From the NCBI GenBank assembly GCA_022575985.1, contig JAKSXM010000206.1:1612001-1676000 (forward strand): 64,000 bases of DNA, written 5' to 3'. Below the pieces are notes generated by a model, which saw only the letters and a list, made by a program, of their open reading frames with translations, did not search any database and had not been told where the DNA came from. Positions within the stretch are counted from its first letter, which is position 1. Each line of letters starts with the position of its first letter. The translations under genes and the position numbers were made by a program. Origin of the DNA: Anagrus nilaparvatae. Its lineage: Eukaryota; Arthropoda; Insecta; Hymenoptera; Mymaridae. This document shows, piece by piece, positions 32,901 to 44,576 of the stretch.

Positions 32901-34254
32901 GAAAAAAGCAATACTCAGAAGTTTTAAAAATATTTCAATCATTCATGGGTTTTTTCATAACAGGGTATAACACAATGGCTGCAGGTTTGAATAAATAAAA
33001 TCAAAAGTAAAAGAAAACCTTAGCATTTCGATATTTTCAAATTTGCTACCATTCTGTTGTCCAACAGCTTGAAAAAATTTAAAAACCTTTTAAATATGCA
33101 AAGTATCAAGTTCTTAGAATTACAATTTTTTCAATTTCATAGACTCTTTGTCTTTAAAAATAAAATAGCTTTTTAGCCAAAATAGATATTATAAATTAGT
33201 CAACTTTGAGAGACTATATTTCACTTCCGGTAAATAATTTAAAAATTTTGACCCAAAATAATGAAAAAACAACTTTTTTTATATAGAAAAACATTTTTCT
33301 GCAAAACAGATTTTCATTTTTTATAAGTTTTGTAGCCAAAAATCAAATCGATTATTTAAATCCACTTCAGATGGTAAGGGATGAATTAAAAACTAAACTT
33401 TTTAGTTCTGATATAATAATAAAAAAGTTTTAAAAGCGACCTGACAGATTTTGTAATTTTCGAAATTTATTTAATATAAAGTAAATTGGTACTACGAGTA
33501 CTTTAAACCGAAACTCAATTGGGTTAAATTGAGATTTAATATAATTTTCAAATAAATAAGTTGGATTAAATATTAGTTTACACAAATCTTGTTCTCCAAT
33601 GATTTGATTCTAAATTACAGTTAAATTAATGCAACATCAACTCAACTCAACTGTGCCTTGGCATAAGCTTATAAATTTAAAGTCATAAATTTATAATTAT
33701 CTTATATTGGCAAAATATTCAAATTTTAGAATTTTGTATTTTCAAAAATTTTTATGCGAAAACTTATTAATCTTCAAGAATAAATGGACCAAAGTTATTC
33801 TTAATGATATATGCATAAAAAAAATTTTCAATTAAAGAACAAGGCAAAAAAAAGCATTAAACAAAATGGGTCCAAACCAACCAGAAATGGGTAACAACTA
33901 ACCCAGAATGGATACCAAATTGCGAGCCTAGTAAATTTCTTGATGATTATTTCAACTTCTTTGAATTTAATATTGCCTGAGATACTAAAAGTTCAAAATG
34001 TTCACCACGATTAGTTGGTTGGAATTATATATATTTGGAATTATTTATAGTTAATATTAAATGCTAAAAGAATTACCTATCAAATACAAACCACTAATTA
34101 TTGGACATTATTAACGGAATTTATGAAAATAATGATTATCCAAGTAGTATTTCATTGATAAATAAGGTAAAAAAGGACAAATAACTAAAAATACTAATAA
34201 AAAACAGATTATAATAGTGCTTAGAATATCATCAACTAATACCAAAAGATTATT
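32901..34254. other. AT-rich DNA, possibly decayed LINE
   Basis: No motif is readable. The patch 33865-33925 contains short open pieces but nothing assignable. Confidence 0.35.
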
Positions 34255-34850
34255 GTAGATTTAGAAAAGAGTGCTGACTGCAGACAATTTAACAAATTTA
34301 GCATTACAAGTAGATGAAGTCATGGCAAAGAAAATATATATTTATGCTTTATTTCTAGACTTAGAAATTGCGTTCCAAAATTTATCATATAACATGCTTT
34401 TATCAGTGTTAGTTAATTAAGGTTGGTCAGAGAAAATAGAGAAGTTTGTGAAATTCACTAATTATGAAAAGCTGATTCTAGTAATTATTTAGATAGTAAA
34501 AAAAGATCAATACAATAATTCGTTAGTCAAGGATGTGTACTTAATCAACATCCAGGGCTGCTATATATTTTGTGGGTATCAAAAATGTTCCAAGGGATGA
34601 ACAAGTCTCAAATATAGAAATTCATTAAAAAAATAAAAAATATTTAGAATCTGCTATTGAACTTATTATCACAGACTTAGGTGAACTAGGTCTTTCTCAA
34701 TCTCCACAAAAAACGGTATTCATGCATTTAACGACAAAAATATCCTTCCCAGAAAAAGAAAATTAAAATTAATAATTACGAAATAAAATCAAGTGAGACT
34801 GTTCGTTTTTTGGGCATTAAATTTGATTAAATAAACACCTACATTGACGT
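34255..34850 (+). pseudogene. Non-LTR reverse transcriptase relic
   Basis: Successive frames spell TADNLTNLALQVDEVMAKK, then motif A ALFLDLEIAFQNLSYN, then SQGCVLN..LLYIL, then LGLSQSPQKTVFMH, and after a frameshift INNYEIKSSETVRFLGIKFD. The order matches RT motifs of LINEs. Multiple stops and frameshifts show it is old. The clade is not clear. Confidence 0.6.
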
Positions 34851-35994
34851 TATTAGCATCATTAAGTAGGATATATATAATAAACGGTCCTAGATATAAA
34901 TGTCATTATAAATTTTAATACATTAACCATGTATTGTGGCAATGTGAATTTTACAATAATAAAAGAAAAAAACTACTCATGAAATTTAAAAGATGTAAAT
35001 TACAGTTCTGAAATCATTGTTCTAAAATCTTCTAATGCATAATGCAAACCTTCATTTTTGGCATATTATAACTTTATATCACTTGTTACATAAATAACTA
35101 TTAGCTGATAAATAATAAAAAAAAAAAAAAATAAAATATTTTATAATTTATTGCTAAAATAAGGTGTTTTTAAAAAAAAATTTTTATTTTATAAAAATAA
35201 ATAAAAATCAGTTATTAACTTTCTTTTCCAATAGTTCAATAAACTATTAATTTTTTGATTGGCTAAAATATTAATTTCCACCACTAACATTAAATGATGA
35301 ACGCGGAGGTAGAATTATTAAAAGTAGGGATATTATAAAACCACGATTATACATTTTGTAAAATATTCGTTAATAAATTGATTACTTATCAAATTGAAAA
35401 CTGTGAGCCACTAGTTATCATCCTTGTGAAAATTTTTACTATGGAACAGGGACCTAAGACCACAAAAATGATCAGGCATTAAGTAAGTTTTGTTAAATTT
35501 TGTATACACGTAAAAAATTTTTATTTTACTATAATTATAATAAAAATTTTTTTAAAATAATATTAAATTTAATATTTTACTTTTAAAAAAATTTTTTTTG
35601 AAAAATTTAATGGAATTAAACATACATTTACATATCCGTATGTGTACAATTATAAAATAGAAAATTTAATTTACAAAAATATTAATTATAGCAAATAAAA
35701 TATTTAACTCACATAGGCTCATATAGGCTTTGTACTAGAAATATTGTTATTTTTTCGATTGTACAACAAGGGAAATTTTGAAGAATAAATTTTAATAAGT
35801 TTTTTTTTTATTTTTTATAATTTTTGTTTTGACCATTTTCATCAATTTTCAGGAGTTAATACATTTATTTAAATTCAAAAAAATTTAAAAAGGAAATAAA
35901 ATTTTAGATAATATTTAAAATAAAATTTTGCAGTAATGACTATTAATAAACAAGAATTTATTTTTGGTATTATTCGTTTAACTTAAATATCTCA
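34851..35994. other. AT-rich DNA
   Basis: Nothing recognised. Confidence 0.5.
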
Positions 35995-36801
35995 AGTGCC
36001 TTAGCTGGAGGAAAAACGTATGGAGCAATATTCATTGATATAGAAGGAGCTTTTGACTACGTTGTACACAAAATACTATTAAAGGATCTAAAACAAACAA
36101 AAAAAATTTATAAAATTTATTGAATTCCTTACAAGCTTAAGATTTTGTAGCATTTATAAAAACAGTCTTTTAATAGAAAAAGTGAAAGTAACAAAAGGCG
36201 TGCCACAAGGAAGCGTACTAGCACCACTGCTATTTAACGTTTATATTGCAAAAATAAACTACAATATAGGAATATGTGAAAATCTACAATTTGCTGATGA
36301 CAGCTGTATAAGCTACTTTCATGAAAATCAAGAATTCGTTATTACTGAACTACAAAAAGAAATCAAAATGTTAATTACTTGGCTAATCAGCAGATGACTC
36401 AAGGTGGCAGTAAACAAAACCAATTTTATGATTTTTTCTAGAAATGCAAAAGCTAGGCAAATTACGATCTAAATAAATAGGGACACTATCAGTCAATCGC
36501 AAAATTTTTAGGGGTAACTTTTGAACAAAAAATGAAGTGGGAACAACACATAACACAAACAGTAGGTAAAGCATCGAGAGCACTCAACCTCATTAAAGCT
36601 ATGACTACAATCAAATGGGGTGCACATCCATCAACTCTTTTGAAAATTTATAAAGGCTTAGTTAGATCAAGCCTCGAATGGGGACATTTGTACTATATGA
36701 ATGCATGTCAAACAGATTTAAGCAAACTAAATGTTATTCAAAATCAAGCAATTAGAGTAGGCACAGGACTCAACAAAAATACTCATATTTTCAATCGGTA
36801 A
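35995..36801 (+). pseudogene. Jockey-like reverse transcriptase relic
   Basis: Motif A reads AIFIDIEGAFDYVVHK (about 36024-36071). After a frameshift, 36182-36397 encodes KGVPQGSVLAPLLFNVYI and QFADDSCI (the catalytic DD kept, with F in place of Y). After a further break, 36532-36801 encodes MKWEQHITQTVGKASRALN and TLLKIYKGLVRSSLEWG. This is the RT palm-to-thumb region of Jockey-group LINEs. Endonuclease and 3' UTR are not seen. Confidence 0.75.
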
Positions 36802-37517
36802 GGTAGTTATTGCGCAATCATGCACACCGATTTGAAAAAACCTGTTTCGAGAAAAACGCGTTTAAAGTTTCAAACCAAATTTTTTGGTATGTTTTTGTTA
36901 ATTTTAATGATTAAATTAATTTTTTTTTAAATTAATTTAGAAAAACTCATAACAAATAAATATAGAGCATAAGCATAAGAATCGGTCAAGTATTTTTGCA
37001 GATATGTTAAGTAGAAGGAACAAAAACGTTGTTTTACAAAAAATCAAAATTTTTTTTTTGTTGATAAAAATGATTTTTTTTTTTTTTTAAGTTACCAGTC
37101 GTCTGCAATCCCGGATGCATATAATAACCCTTCAGTTTCCTCGTATTCGTCTTGTTTTTGACTTAGAAAAAGTATACTAGCAGTAGTAGTATAGTAATAT
37201 AGGGAATATAATAGTCTAATATAATTTTTTAAACACTTTATATACTTATTACTAAGCAGCGCCACTATCTAAAAAGTTCACAACACTAGCTATAAACAAA
37301 TTCTTTTCAAATTTCATCATTATCTTTATACAAGCATGATAGTTACAAATTGTATAATTAATTTATTAAATATTATAGAAATGGTTTAATCATTAATTAC
37401 TTGATTGTTACAGAAAATCAATAAGGCACCTAAGTTTACATTTAAATTTTTTTAAATGCATTATAGGTTCCTACTAGAAATTCTGCTGGGCTATTATTCA
37501 AATCAATATTCTCAATA
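36802..37517. other. Unassigned DNA
   Basis: A less AT-rich part at 36800-36880 contains CGAGAAAAACGCG and another at 37090-37150; both are probably TE tails. No coding frame is convincing. Confidence 0.4.
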
Positions 37518-38543
37518 CAGGAGTCCCTCCTTATACGCGGTTTCCATATACACGGATTTCGCTCATACGTTGTTTCTCTATTTTTTGCATCTCTCCTTAT
37601 ATGCGGTATTTTCCTCCGTATACGCAGGTTCTATTGGAAATTCGAAGCAAAAATTTTTCTTGATTGTCTTTTTTTATTGTTTTGTAACATAACCAATTAA
37701 TCTCATTTATTATAAATATCTCTCAGACTAGCAAAATTATCAAAGTATAATTATTAAAAATTATTGAATTATAATATCTCTCAGACAAGCAAAATTATTA
37801 AAGTATAATTATTAAAAATTATTATAAGTATTTCTTCATAAATTATGGCTATCAAATCAAAAAATTCTCTAAACAAAAAATCAAGGAATGTTTTGGATAT
37901 TGGTATGAAGCTGAAAATTCTCAATCTGCTCGAGTCCGGAGAAAGAGTAGCAGCCGTTACGTGAAAATTCAAAATCAATTAGTCTACTGTACGAACTATA
38001 AGAGACAACAAATATAAAATTCGTCATAGTGCTTCGACTTTGGGCCAGTTTGCTCACTTAAGTAAAGTTATTCAAAACCCGAATATTGTAAAGATGGAGG
38101 AAACGCTCATACTCTAGATCCAGGATCTCATTCATAAAAAAGTGCCGCTGGAAACCCGAGAAATTCGTCAACAAGCTATTGATTTTTATGAATATTTAGA
38201 AAATAAAGAGCCTACAAAAGAGAGTTTCCTTGGCAGAAAAGGATGGTTTGAAAAATTCAAAAAACGCTTTTCTCTCCACAACGTAAAATTTACAGGTAAT
38301 ATTGCTGGATTAGTTGAATCGGTTGGCATATTAATCGATGATATAATTTTCTCATTGTTATTAGGAGAGAGTGCTTCGTCCGAACACGAGGCAGCAAAGA
38401 ACTTTCCATCTGAAGTTCGGAGTTTGATTCAAGAAAAGGGTTATGTACCCCAGCAAGTTAAGCAACTAAAGAAGAAGTCATTAATGCGGGCACCTAAATT
38501 TATAATAATTAATATATTACAGGCTTCTAAAAATTGCATTTAA
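37518..38543 (+). mobile_element. pogo/Tigger-like DNA transposon remnant
   Basis: A TA dinucleotide (37516-37517) is followed by CAGGAGTCCCTCCTTATACG, the style of terminus seen in Tigger elements (CAG.AGTCCC.CCTTAT.CGCGG). A transposase relic follows from 37845. No matching right end was found, so the 3' half is deleted. The ORF at 37456-37692 is this terminal region read through. Confidence 0.6.
37845..38543 (+). pseudogene. CENP-B-type transposase N-terminus (Tigger/jerky-like)
   Basis: The translation from 37845 gives KLKILNLLESGERVAAV, the first helix-turn-helix of CENP-B-like proteins, then STVRTIRDNKYKIRHSAS and, from 38142, RQQAIDFYEYL and KGWFEKFKKRFSLHNVKFTG, the second (Tc5-type) DNA-binding domain. 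Stops interrupt the first half after AAVT, at INST and before IQDLIHKK. The catalytic DDD region is absent; the ORF ends with unrelated sequence after the DNA-binding part. The domain would bind the element's own ends. Confidence 0.75.
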
Positions 38544-39415
38544 TTGCTCAGATACATCTTATGAATAGGATCCAAAATATTTAGTAAAAAACATCTACCA
38601 TAATACAACAACAAAATACTTCAAACAGCAAATAAATAAATTATCATCCAATTCCAAGCCAATATTACCAAACATAAAGTAATTGTAGAAAACATGAGAC
38701 ACCAACACAGGCCCATAAATTATATAATTTAATATATTATAGGCTCCTAATAAATTTTTCTAAATGTCCACAGATACTTTATGAATTGGAATTACTTAAT
38801 CAAAACTAATATTTAGCATAATTATAACCTCTTATCACAACAACAGTAGTAAATGAATAAGTTACACTTTAAATATACGTTGCACATCAATCACATAAGT
38901 ACCCAGAATTTTATATGAAGGGAATGAAAGCACAATAAGGGCATCTAAACTTATATTACTCAATATATTATATCCTGAAATGCCTCTTGTCATTAAGATA
39001 ACTAAAATACCATATAAGCCCATATAAGGTGTACAACTAATTGCGCTTGCTTTTTCTGAAGTCTTGCTTCAATGTGTATTAGAAGTACATGTACATCTAG
39101 AAACTCCAAATCGAATAGTAATTAATCTCAAAATACAACATGGATAATTTTACAATGTAACTGCAACGGAATAAATCGACCAAGTATTCATGTTTACGAT
39201 TTCTTGAAAGAATGTAAATTATGTAAAAACTTGGTTATCATAAATTAAAAAAAAATAACAATATAGAAAAAATAAACAAATAGCTTTAGCCGTGGTCTAG
39301 TAGATTAAAGTGCGCGACTTTTATATAAGTAGAGATACTTTTGTAAGGATCGCCAAAATGTTTAAATTTTGCTCCAGTGAAATTTTTAAAAATTTAGGGA
39401 GAGGTAAAAATTTGC
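38544..39415. other. Unassigned DNA with a tRNA-like patch
   Basis: Around 39290-39350 a GCCGTGGTCTAGTAGATTAAAG segment resembles a tRNA 5' half, but no clear B box follows. At 38580-39000 there are weak ~200-base similarities around ATTATAGGCTCCTAA and ATTACAGGCTTCTAAA, a possible old tandem repeat. Confidence 0.35.
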
Positions 39416-39598
39416 TTGACCACGCGGTGTACGCGGGCGTTAGCCGGCACGTCGTCTTCTCGTTATTCCGCGACTGAGGCCTGCGAGGTTCAACACGTCA
39501 GCGGATCGTTAATAGTAAAGTTTATTTTTATATTTTATAGCACGCAGTTCACGGTGTATGATAAATTAATATTCATTAATACTGCCCGAATGGGGTGA
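39416..39598 (+). promoter_or_regulatory. CpG-rich island, possible first exon
   Basis: About 110 bases (39416-39525) are rich in CG dinucleotides (CACGCGGTGTACGCGGGCG and TATTCCGCGAC) in otherwise AT-rich DNA. An open frame of 60 codons covers it and ends next to GGGTGAGT at 39593-39600, a good splice donor. This could be a promoter-proximal exon, or the GC-rich end of an unrecognised element. I do not recognise the peptide. Confidence 0.25.
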
Positions 39599-39599
39599 G

Positions 39600-40424
39600 T
39601 TTATTCATTAAATTTTTTATTGTATCCAATAGTAATTTTTTTATATTTATTGTATATAGCGGCTCATATCAGGTAATAGCAAGTTAAAGATTATCAATGA
39701 AGAAATGTTTCTTCCATTAACCGGTTATCGGACGAATTCGTTAGCAAGGCCTGCTAAATAACATCAATAAAGCTGGTTCCGGGAAATGGAAAGATGTTTT
39801 GTGAAATACTTTTAATTGTGTCATTTTACAATAGTGCGTAACATAAAAAATTAAAGATTGATCCGGTGAAAATCATAAATAGACTTTAATGAATCACGTG
39901 ATCAAATTGAATATAAAATAAAGTCATCAAGGTCGCTGACATAATATAATATCAAAATTAGATTTATTTTCTTACATTAATGTTGTTCGTGTTGTGTGTT
40001 TATTTTTATGAAAAGAGCAAAAAAAGTATTTTACAATACGAGTGGATAAAACAAAATATTACGATTTGTAATAGTTCGTGACGTAGTATGTGTGTGTACT
40101 AATAAATATATTATAAGATGTATTCTTAATTCATGAGATTCCTTGTTTGATTTTCCATCGATAGCTAACTGTATTTAATGAGAAGTTCTTAGTAATAATA
40201 TTTTAAAATATGCAGAATGTGGTGTGTTATTGTGATACCTTTTATTTATAATAAAAGATAAAATAAATCTTTATCTTATAATCAAATGTTTTGTAATAAA
40301 TTTTCATATTCAATATTTCCTAGCCCAACCTAAGATCCCACGATTTAAATAAAATAAAATTCATAATTTTAAGCGCGAAATTTGAATTTTTTAATATCGA
40401 TTATTACACTTTTATAAATGTCAT
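39600..40424. other. AT-rich DNA
   Basis: Nothing recognised. Confidence 0.45.
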
Positions 40425-40640
40425 GGTTTCGAATCCCGTGTTAGTAGGAATTTTATAACTGTATATAGACGATATTCGTAGTATGAAAATAGTTTCGTAA
40501 ATATATACAGATTTAAAATTCTTCACCACTCTGAATGAAGCTAGGATTTTGTTTTTTTCATAATATTTTAAAGAAAAATAGAATATTATAAAGAAAAAAG
40601 GATCATGGTGAAAGGCAAGATACCATCATAAAAAGCCTTA
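40425..40640 (+). repeat. Dispersed repeat copy 2, possible SINE
   Basis: A B-box-like GGTTTCGAATCCCGTG (40427-40442) lies about 100 bases before a body shared with 1885-2001. No A box is recognisable upstream. Confidence 0.4.
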
Positions 40641-40867
40641 AAGCGTTAAAAATTAAAAATTAAAAAAAAAAAAATGGTTACATAAATGAGTTAAATAAAA
40701 CGTGGTGCGGGGGATCACCTTTACAAAAATATGTGCGTGAAAATGAATTCACATATAAACGAGGGCATCATGCAATAGGAATAAGTTTTATTTATTTATA
40801 ATAAAAGGAGAAAATAAATTTATTAATCATAAAAAGAAATGATTCTATAAAAAAAATAAAGAATTTA

Positions 40868-41937
40868 TATATCTTAATCTTATTTTATCTTATCTTACTA
40901 CTATATATCTTTGAAAATTTATTTGTGTCTCTCTGTGTGTGTGTGTGTGTGTGTATGTGTATTATCATCAGGGTCAAACCAGTGAACGAAATTTAATAAA
41001 ACCGGTGTCAAATTAAAGAAAAAAAGTCCGCGGGTGACATAGGTCATAGTTTTGCGACTCAGCTATCGTACTTTTGGAGATATTCAATTTTTAGTGTTTT
41101 TGAACTTGATAATATTTTTGAAAATTTTTAACAAAAATTGAAACATCTTGAGACTATCGAAAAATTTTACTGTAACACTTTAAAATATTCGATTCAGCAC
41201 TAATTCTTACGTATTCTCCTAAATTTTTATTCAAAACAGAGGTATCTTTAAAATTTTATAAAATATTTTTGAAGCTAGTTGAAAAATTTTTTTAATTTTT
41301 TCATTTTTTATAGTATTTTTAATCATCTATTTGTGGGTCTGTGTGTGTATGTGTTTCATCATCAGGGTATAATCAATGAAAATTCAAAATGAAGTGTCAA
41401 AATATAGAGAAAAGTCTACGTATGACATAAGACGTTTTGCAACTCAGCTACCGTACTTTTGGAGATATTCAATTTTTACTATTTTTGGAAAAAATAAAAT
41501 TTTTTGAAATTTTGATTAAAAAGTGAAATATCTTCTAAATATGATAAAATTTTACTGTCACAATTGGTATTACTTGATTCGGTACTAATTTATACGTACT
41601 CAGTTATATTTTTGTTCAAAACGGAGGTATCTTTAAAAATTAGCAACATTTTTTATATATCTTAATACTATATCTTACTACTATATATATTTGAAAATTT
41701 GTCTGTCGGGATTGGGCATAGCCTCTCCAATATATTTTTAAATATGGTTCTGTAATCCATAATTATAAATTTATTGGAGACTTTGCTGGAGACAGAACTA
41801 GGCTTCTCTGAAAACTCTGAATGTGTTTGCATAATTATAGGTAAATTTGCAGTGAAAAATGATTTTTTCAAGTAACAGAAACAGAAGTAAATGCGACACA
41901 GGGGGGGGGGCGGAGCCCCCCCTCCAACTTTTGCTAG
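40868..41937 (+). mobile_element. Helitron, first of a tandem pair
   Basis: The 5' side has TCTTAATC...ACTATATAT and TTTGAAAATTTATTTGTGTC. Two internal repeats (40960-41300 and 41330-41640) resemble 17420-18110. The tail 41693-41937 matches 18510-18753 almost base for base and ends with the GGGCGGAGCCC hairpin and CTAG|T. The minus frame 41668-41871 is the same repeat shadow as at 18487. No Rep/helicase is encoded. Confidence 0.65.
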
Positions 41938-42818
41938 TACTATATATATTAGAAAATTTATTTGTCTCTTTCTTCGTACCCTAATGACTCAAGAACCGCT
42001 GAACCAATCGACATGAAACCGGTGTCAAAATATAGAAAAAAGGTCTGCGGGTCACATAGGCCATAGCTTTTCTGCTCAGCTAACGGAGTTTTTGAGATAT
42101 TTAATTTTTAGCGTTTTTGGACTAAATAAAGTTTTTTTAAATTGTTAACAAAAATTCGACTATTCGACAATTCGACTTCGAATTGTTAACAAAAAACCTC
42201 GAACTATCAAAAAATTATAGTTTCGCACTTTTTAGTATTCGATTTAGCAACAACTTTTACGTATCCTCCTAAATTTTTTTCAAAACTGAAGTATCTTTAA
42301 AATTTTAAAAAATATTTTTGAAGCTGGTAAAAAAATTTTTTTTTTAATTTTATTTTTTATGTTATTTTTAAAAATTTATTTGTGTGATTGTGTGTCTATG
42401 TTGATTATCATGAGGCGTGAACCGAATTGAATGAAATTACATAAAATCAGCGTCAAAATAAAGTTAAAATAAAAAAATTTTTACTATTTTTGGGAAAAAT
42501 TAAATTTTTTAAAAATTTGGTTAAAATAAGTGAAACATCTGAAAAATATGATAAAATATGAGAAAATTTTACTATCGTAATTTGTATTACTTTATTTGGC
42601 ACTAATTTATACGTTCTCAGTTAAATTTCTATTATAATTAGAGAATCAATAAGAACCTATAATTTTTCATGAATGTTTCACCTATGCTGCTTTGAATAGT
42701 TTGAATGTGTTTGCATAATTATAAATTTTCAGTGAAAAATGATTTTTTGAAGCAACACAAACAAAAGTAAATGCAACACAGGGGGGGGGGGGCGGTGCTC
42801 CCTTCCAACTTTTGCTAG
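41938..42818 (+). mobile_element. Helitron, second of a tandem pair
   Basis: It starts directly after the CTAG of the preceding copy with TACTATATATATTAGAAAATTTATTTGTC. It carries the GAACCGCTGAACCAATCG, GAAACCGGTGTC and CAGCTAACG boxes, and ends with a G-run, CCAACTTTTG and CTAG|T. The terminal hairpin is weakened (GGCGGTGCTCCC). Confidence 0.6.
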
Positions 42819-42842
42819 TATGTATATATACTGGAGTGTATC

Positions 42843-42931
42843 GGGAAGTAACATGACCTATGTGGCATCTAGAAAGTCAATGTTAATTTTGTATTGAATT
42901 TCCAGATGTCACTTTTCTCACGTTACTTCCC
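42843..42931. mobile_element. 89-base hairpin MITE
   Basis: GGGAAGTAACATGA at the left and TCACGTTACTTCCC at the right are inverted complements with one mismatch. The interior also pairs partly (TCTAGAAA..., ...TTTCCAGA). Confidence 0.5.
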
Positions 42932-42984
42932 AATTATGAGCCACGGATGTCGACCTCCGTGGACTCCACATGCATACATACAAT

Positions 42985-43075
42985 AGTGAGCGCAATAGCT
43001 CAAAGCTAGCACTCGTCCCTGTCGTGCGGGCAGGTCGAGTTCGAAATTCATAGCACCCATTCTGTTTTTATTTTT
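42985..43075 (+). repeat. tRNA-derived SINE
   Basis: GTGAGCGCAATAGCTCAAAG (A-box region) and GTCGAGTTCGAAATTC (B box) are about 45 bases apart. The tail CCATTCTGTTTTT resembles the tail of the SINE at 30104-30195. Confidence 0.55.
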
Positions 43076-44159
43076 CTTAAAAATAAATATTTAATTTATT
43101 AAATATTTATTCTCAATAAAAGTGAAAGAAGAATTTGAATACTGCGTGATTGACTGTGCTCTCAGAAGTTTTGGTAGTTTCCTTCAGTACCGGCGAATGC
43201 CAGCACAGTTCCCAATATCAAAGACGTTCTACTAACGGAATTACCTTCCCAATTCTTAATCATCCTCCTTCAACAATTGCATGTGAATCCCCTCCTTTAT
43301 ACTATTTCTTTATACTAAAACTTGTCCCTTCAATTTTCTTTAAGTGCATCAATGTATGCATAAATGTGTATATTGACTCCTTATAAGAAATAAAACAACA
43401 TATGTAATTGTTAAAAGCCTCTGCCAATCTTGGTGTGCCCACATGCAAAAGATGTGAACAATACATAAGACATAAGACATAAGATAAGCATTCACACACT
43501 CTTAAATTTAACGTGATTTTAATATTATAAAAAGAATTTAAAGATATCAAGATGAGATTATTTTTTTTTTAAATGCACAATATATATTGAAAATTTGTAA
43601 AAACTTTAACTTTAACTTGTTTCTTGAAAATAAGCTAATTAAAGTGTGGTCTAGGTCCTGGAGTTATTTTCTCGGATATTCTCTGGTACCGTCGCGACTA
43701 AATTGTTGTTTAGTTATACTCGAATATTTTCTTCTTAATTATCGAGAATATACGCGATGACACCTTATGAATTTAGGAATTAAGTGACCACTACACTTTA
43801 TTTTATAATAAATTTATAAAATTATTATAGGTATGTAATAATATAATACAAAATTTGATGATTCAAATAAAAAGATTTCTCTCGCGAGATAAATCGTGCC
43901 ACAGCTAGCAGAAGAAAATCCGTCTTCTCTTGTTCCCTTCATTTCCCGCTTGTTCCGTGCTTCATTTCCCGCTTGCACCGAACCAGCGGGGTATTTAAAA
44001 TAAAAAACATAACACAAAATGTTATTTTATTACTAAAACACCGCATTAAATTTTTTTAATTTGTTTCAGCAGTAAATTAGAAACTAATTTTTTGTATTTC
44101 TGGCCGTGCTGATTTCCTGATACATAAGCGGAAATCTAATTTTTGATTAAAATAACACC
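43076..44159. other. Unassigned DNA
   Basis: Between 43646 and 44043 a GC-richer block is bounded by GTGTGGTC and ACACCGC, with ATTAAA on both outer sides; this could be a small element with a 6-base duplication, but ATTAAA is common here. Nothing coding is supported; ORFs 43150-43386, 43302-43550 and 43814-44017 have no recognisable domain. Confidence 0.3.
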
Positions 44160-44490
44160 AGTTCTGTTGTGTCCCAGGGCTCAGTTATTGGTTCCATTTT
44201 GTTCCTAATCTGCATAGGATCCTATTCTAAAAGGAATAAATTATTTTCACCATGAGCTGTTTGTTGACGACTTGCAAATATTCATCTAGTAAGGCTTCTT
44301 CTTACAATACCAAAATAATATGCAAAATGATGTCAACTCAATTGTAGACTGAACAGCACAAAATCATCTTAAGTTAAATCCCAATAAAATAAAAGCTATT
44401 AATTTAAGCTATTTAAATAATTTATATGATACAGGTATTCCTTCAATAACTGTTTCAAATTTGTCTACACCGTATTCTTCATCAGTTTTA
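44160..44490 (+). pseudogene. Reverse transcriptase relic (Jockey-like)
   Basis: Readable pieces are VSQGSVIGSILFLICI, HELFVDDLQIFI (the YADD position, with the DD pair kept), then NHLKLNPNKIKAINLSYL. These are consecutive RT motifs of Jockey-group LINEs. Frameshifts and stops separate them. Confidence 0.65.
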
Positions 44491-44576
44491 AATTTAAGTG
44501 TGATTTGTGATGGTAGGGGTTTCTTAGATTTTTAAATTTATAGAACATAAATTTATTTCTTTATATAACGCGCCAT

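Noticed and set aside
18487..41871. Same 67-residue minus-strand ORF at 18487-18690 and 41668-41871
   Set aside because: Both lie in the 3' part of the Helitron family; the frame is conserved only because the repeat is recent, and it has no domain.
43646..44043. Solo LTR or small DNA transposon with ATTAAA duplication
   Set aside because: The ends only weakly resemble each other and ATTAAA is frequent by chance in this sequence.
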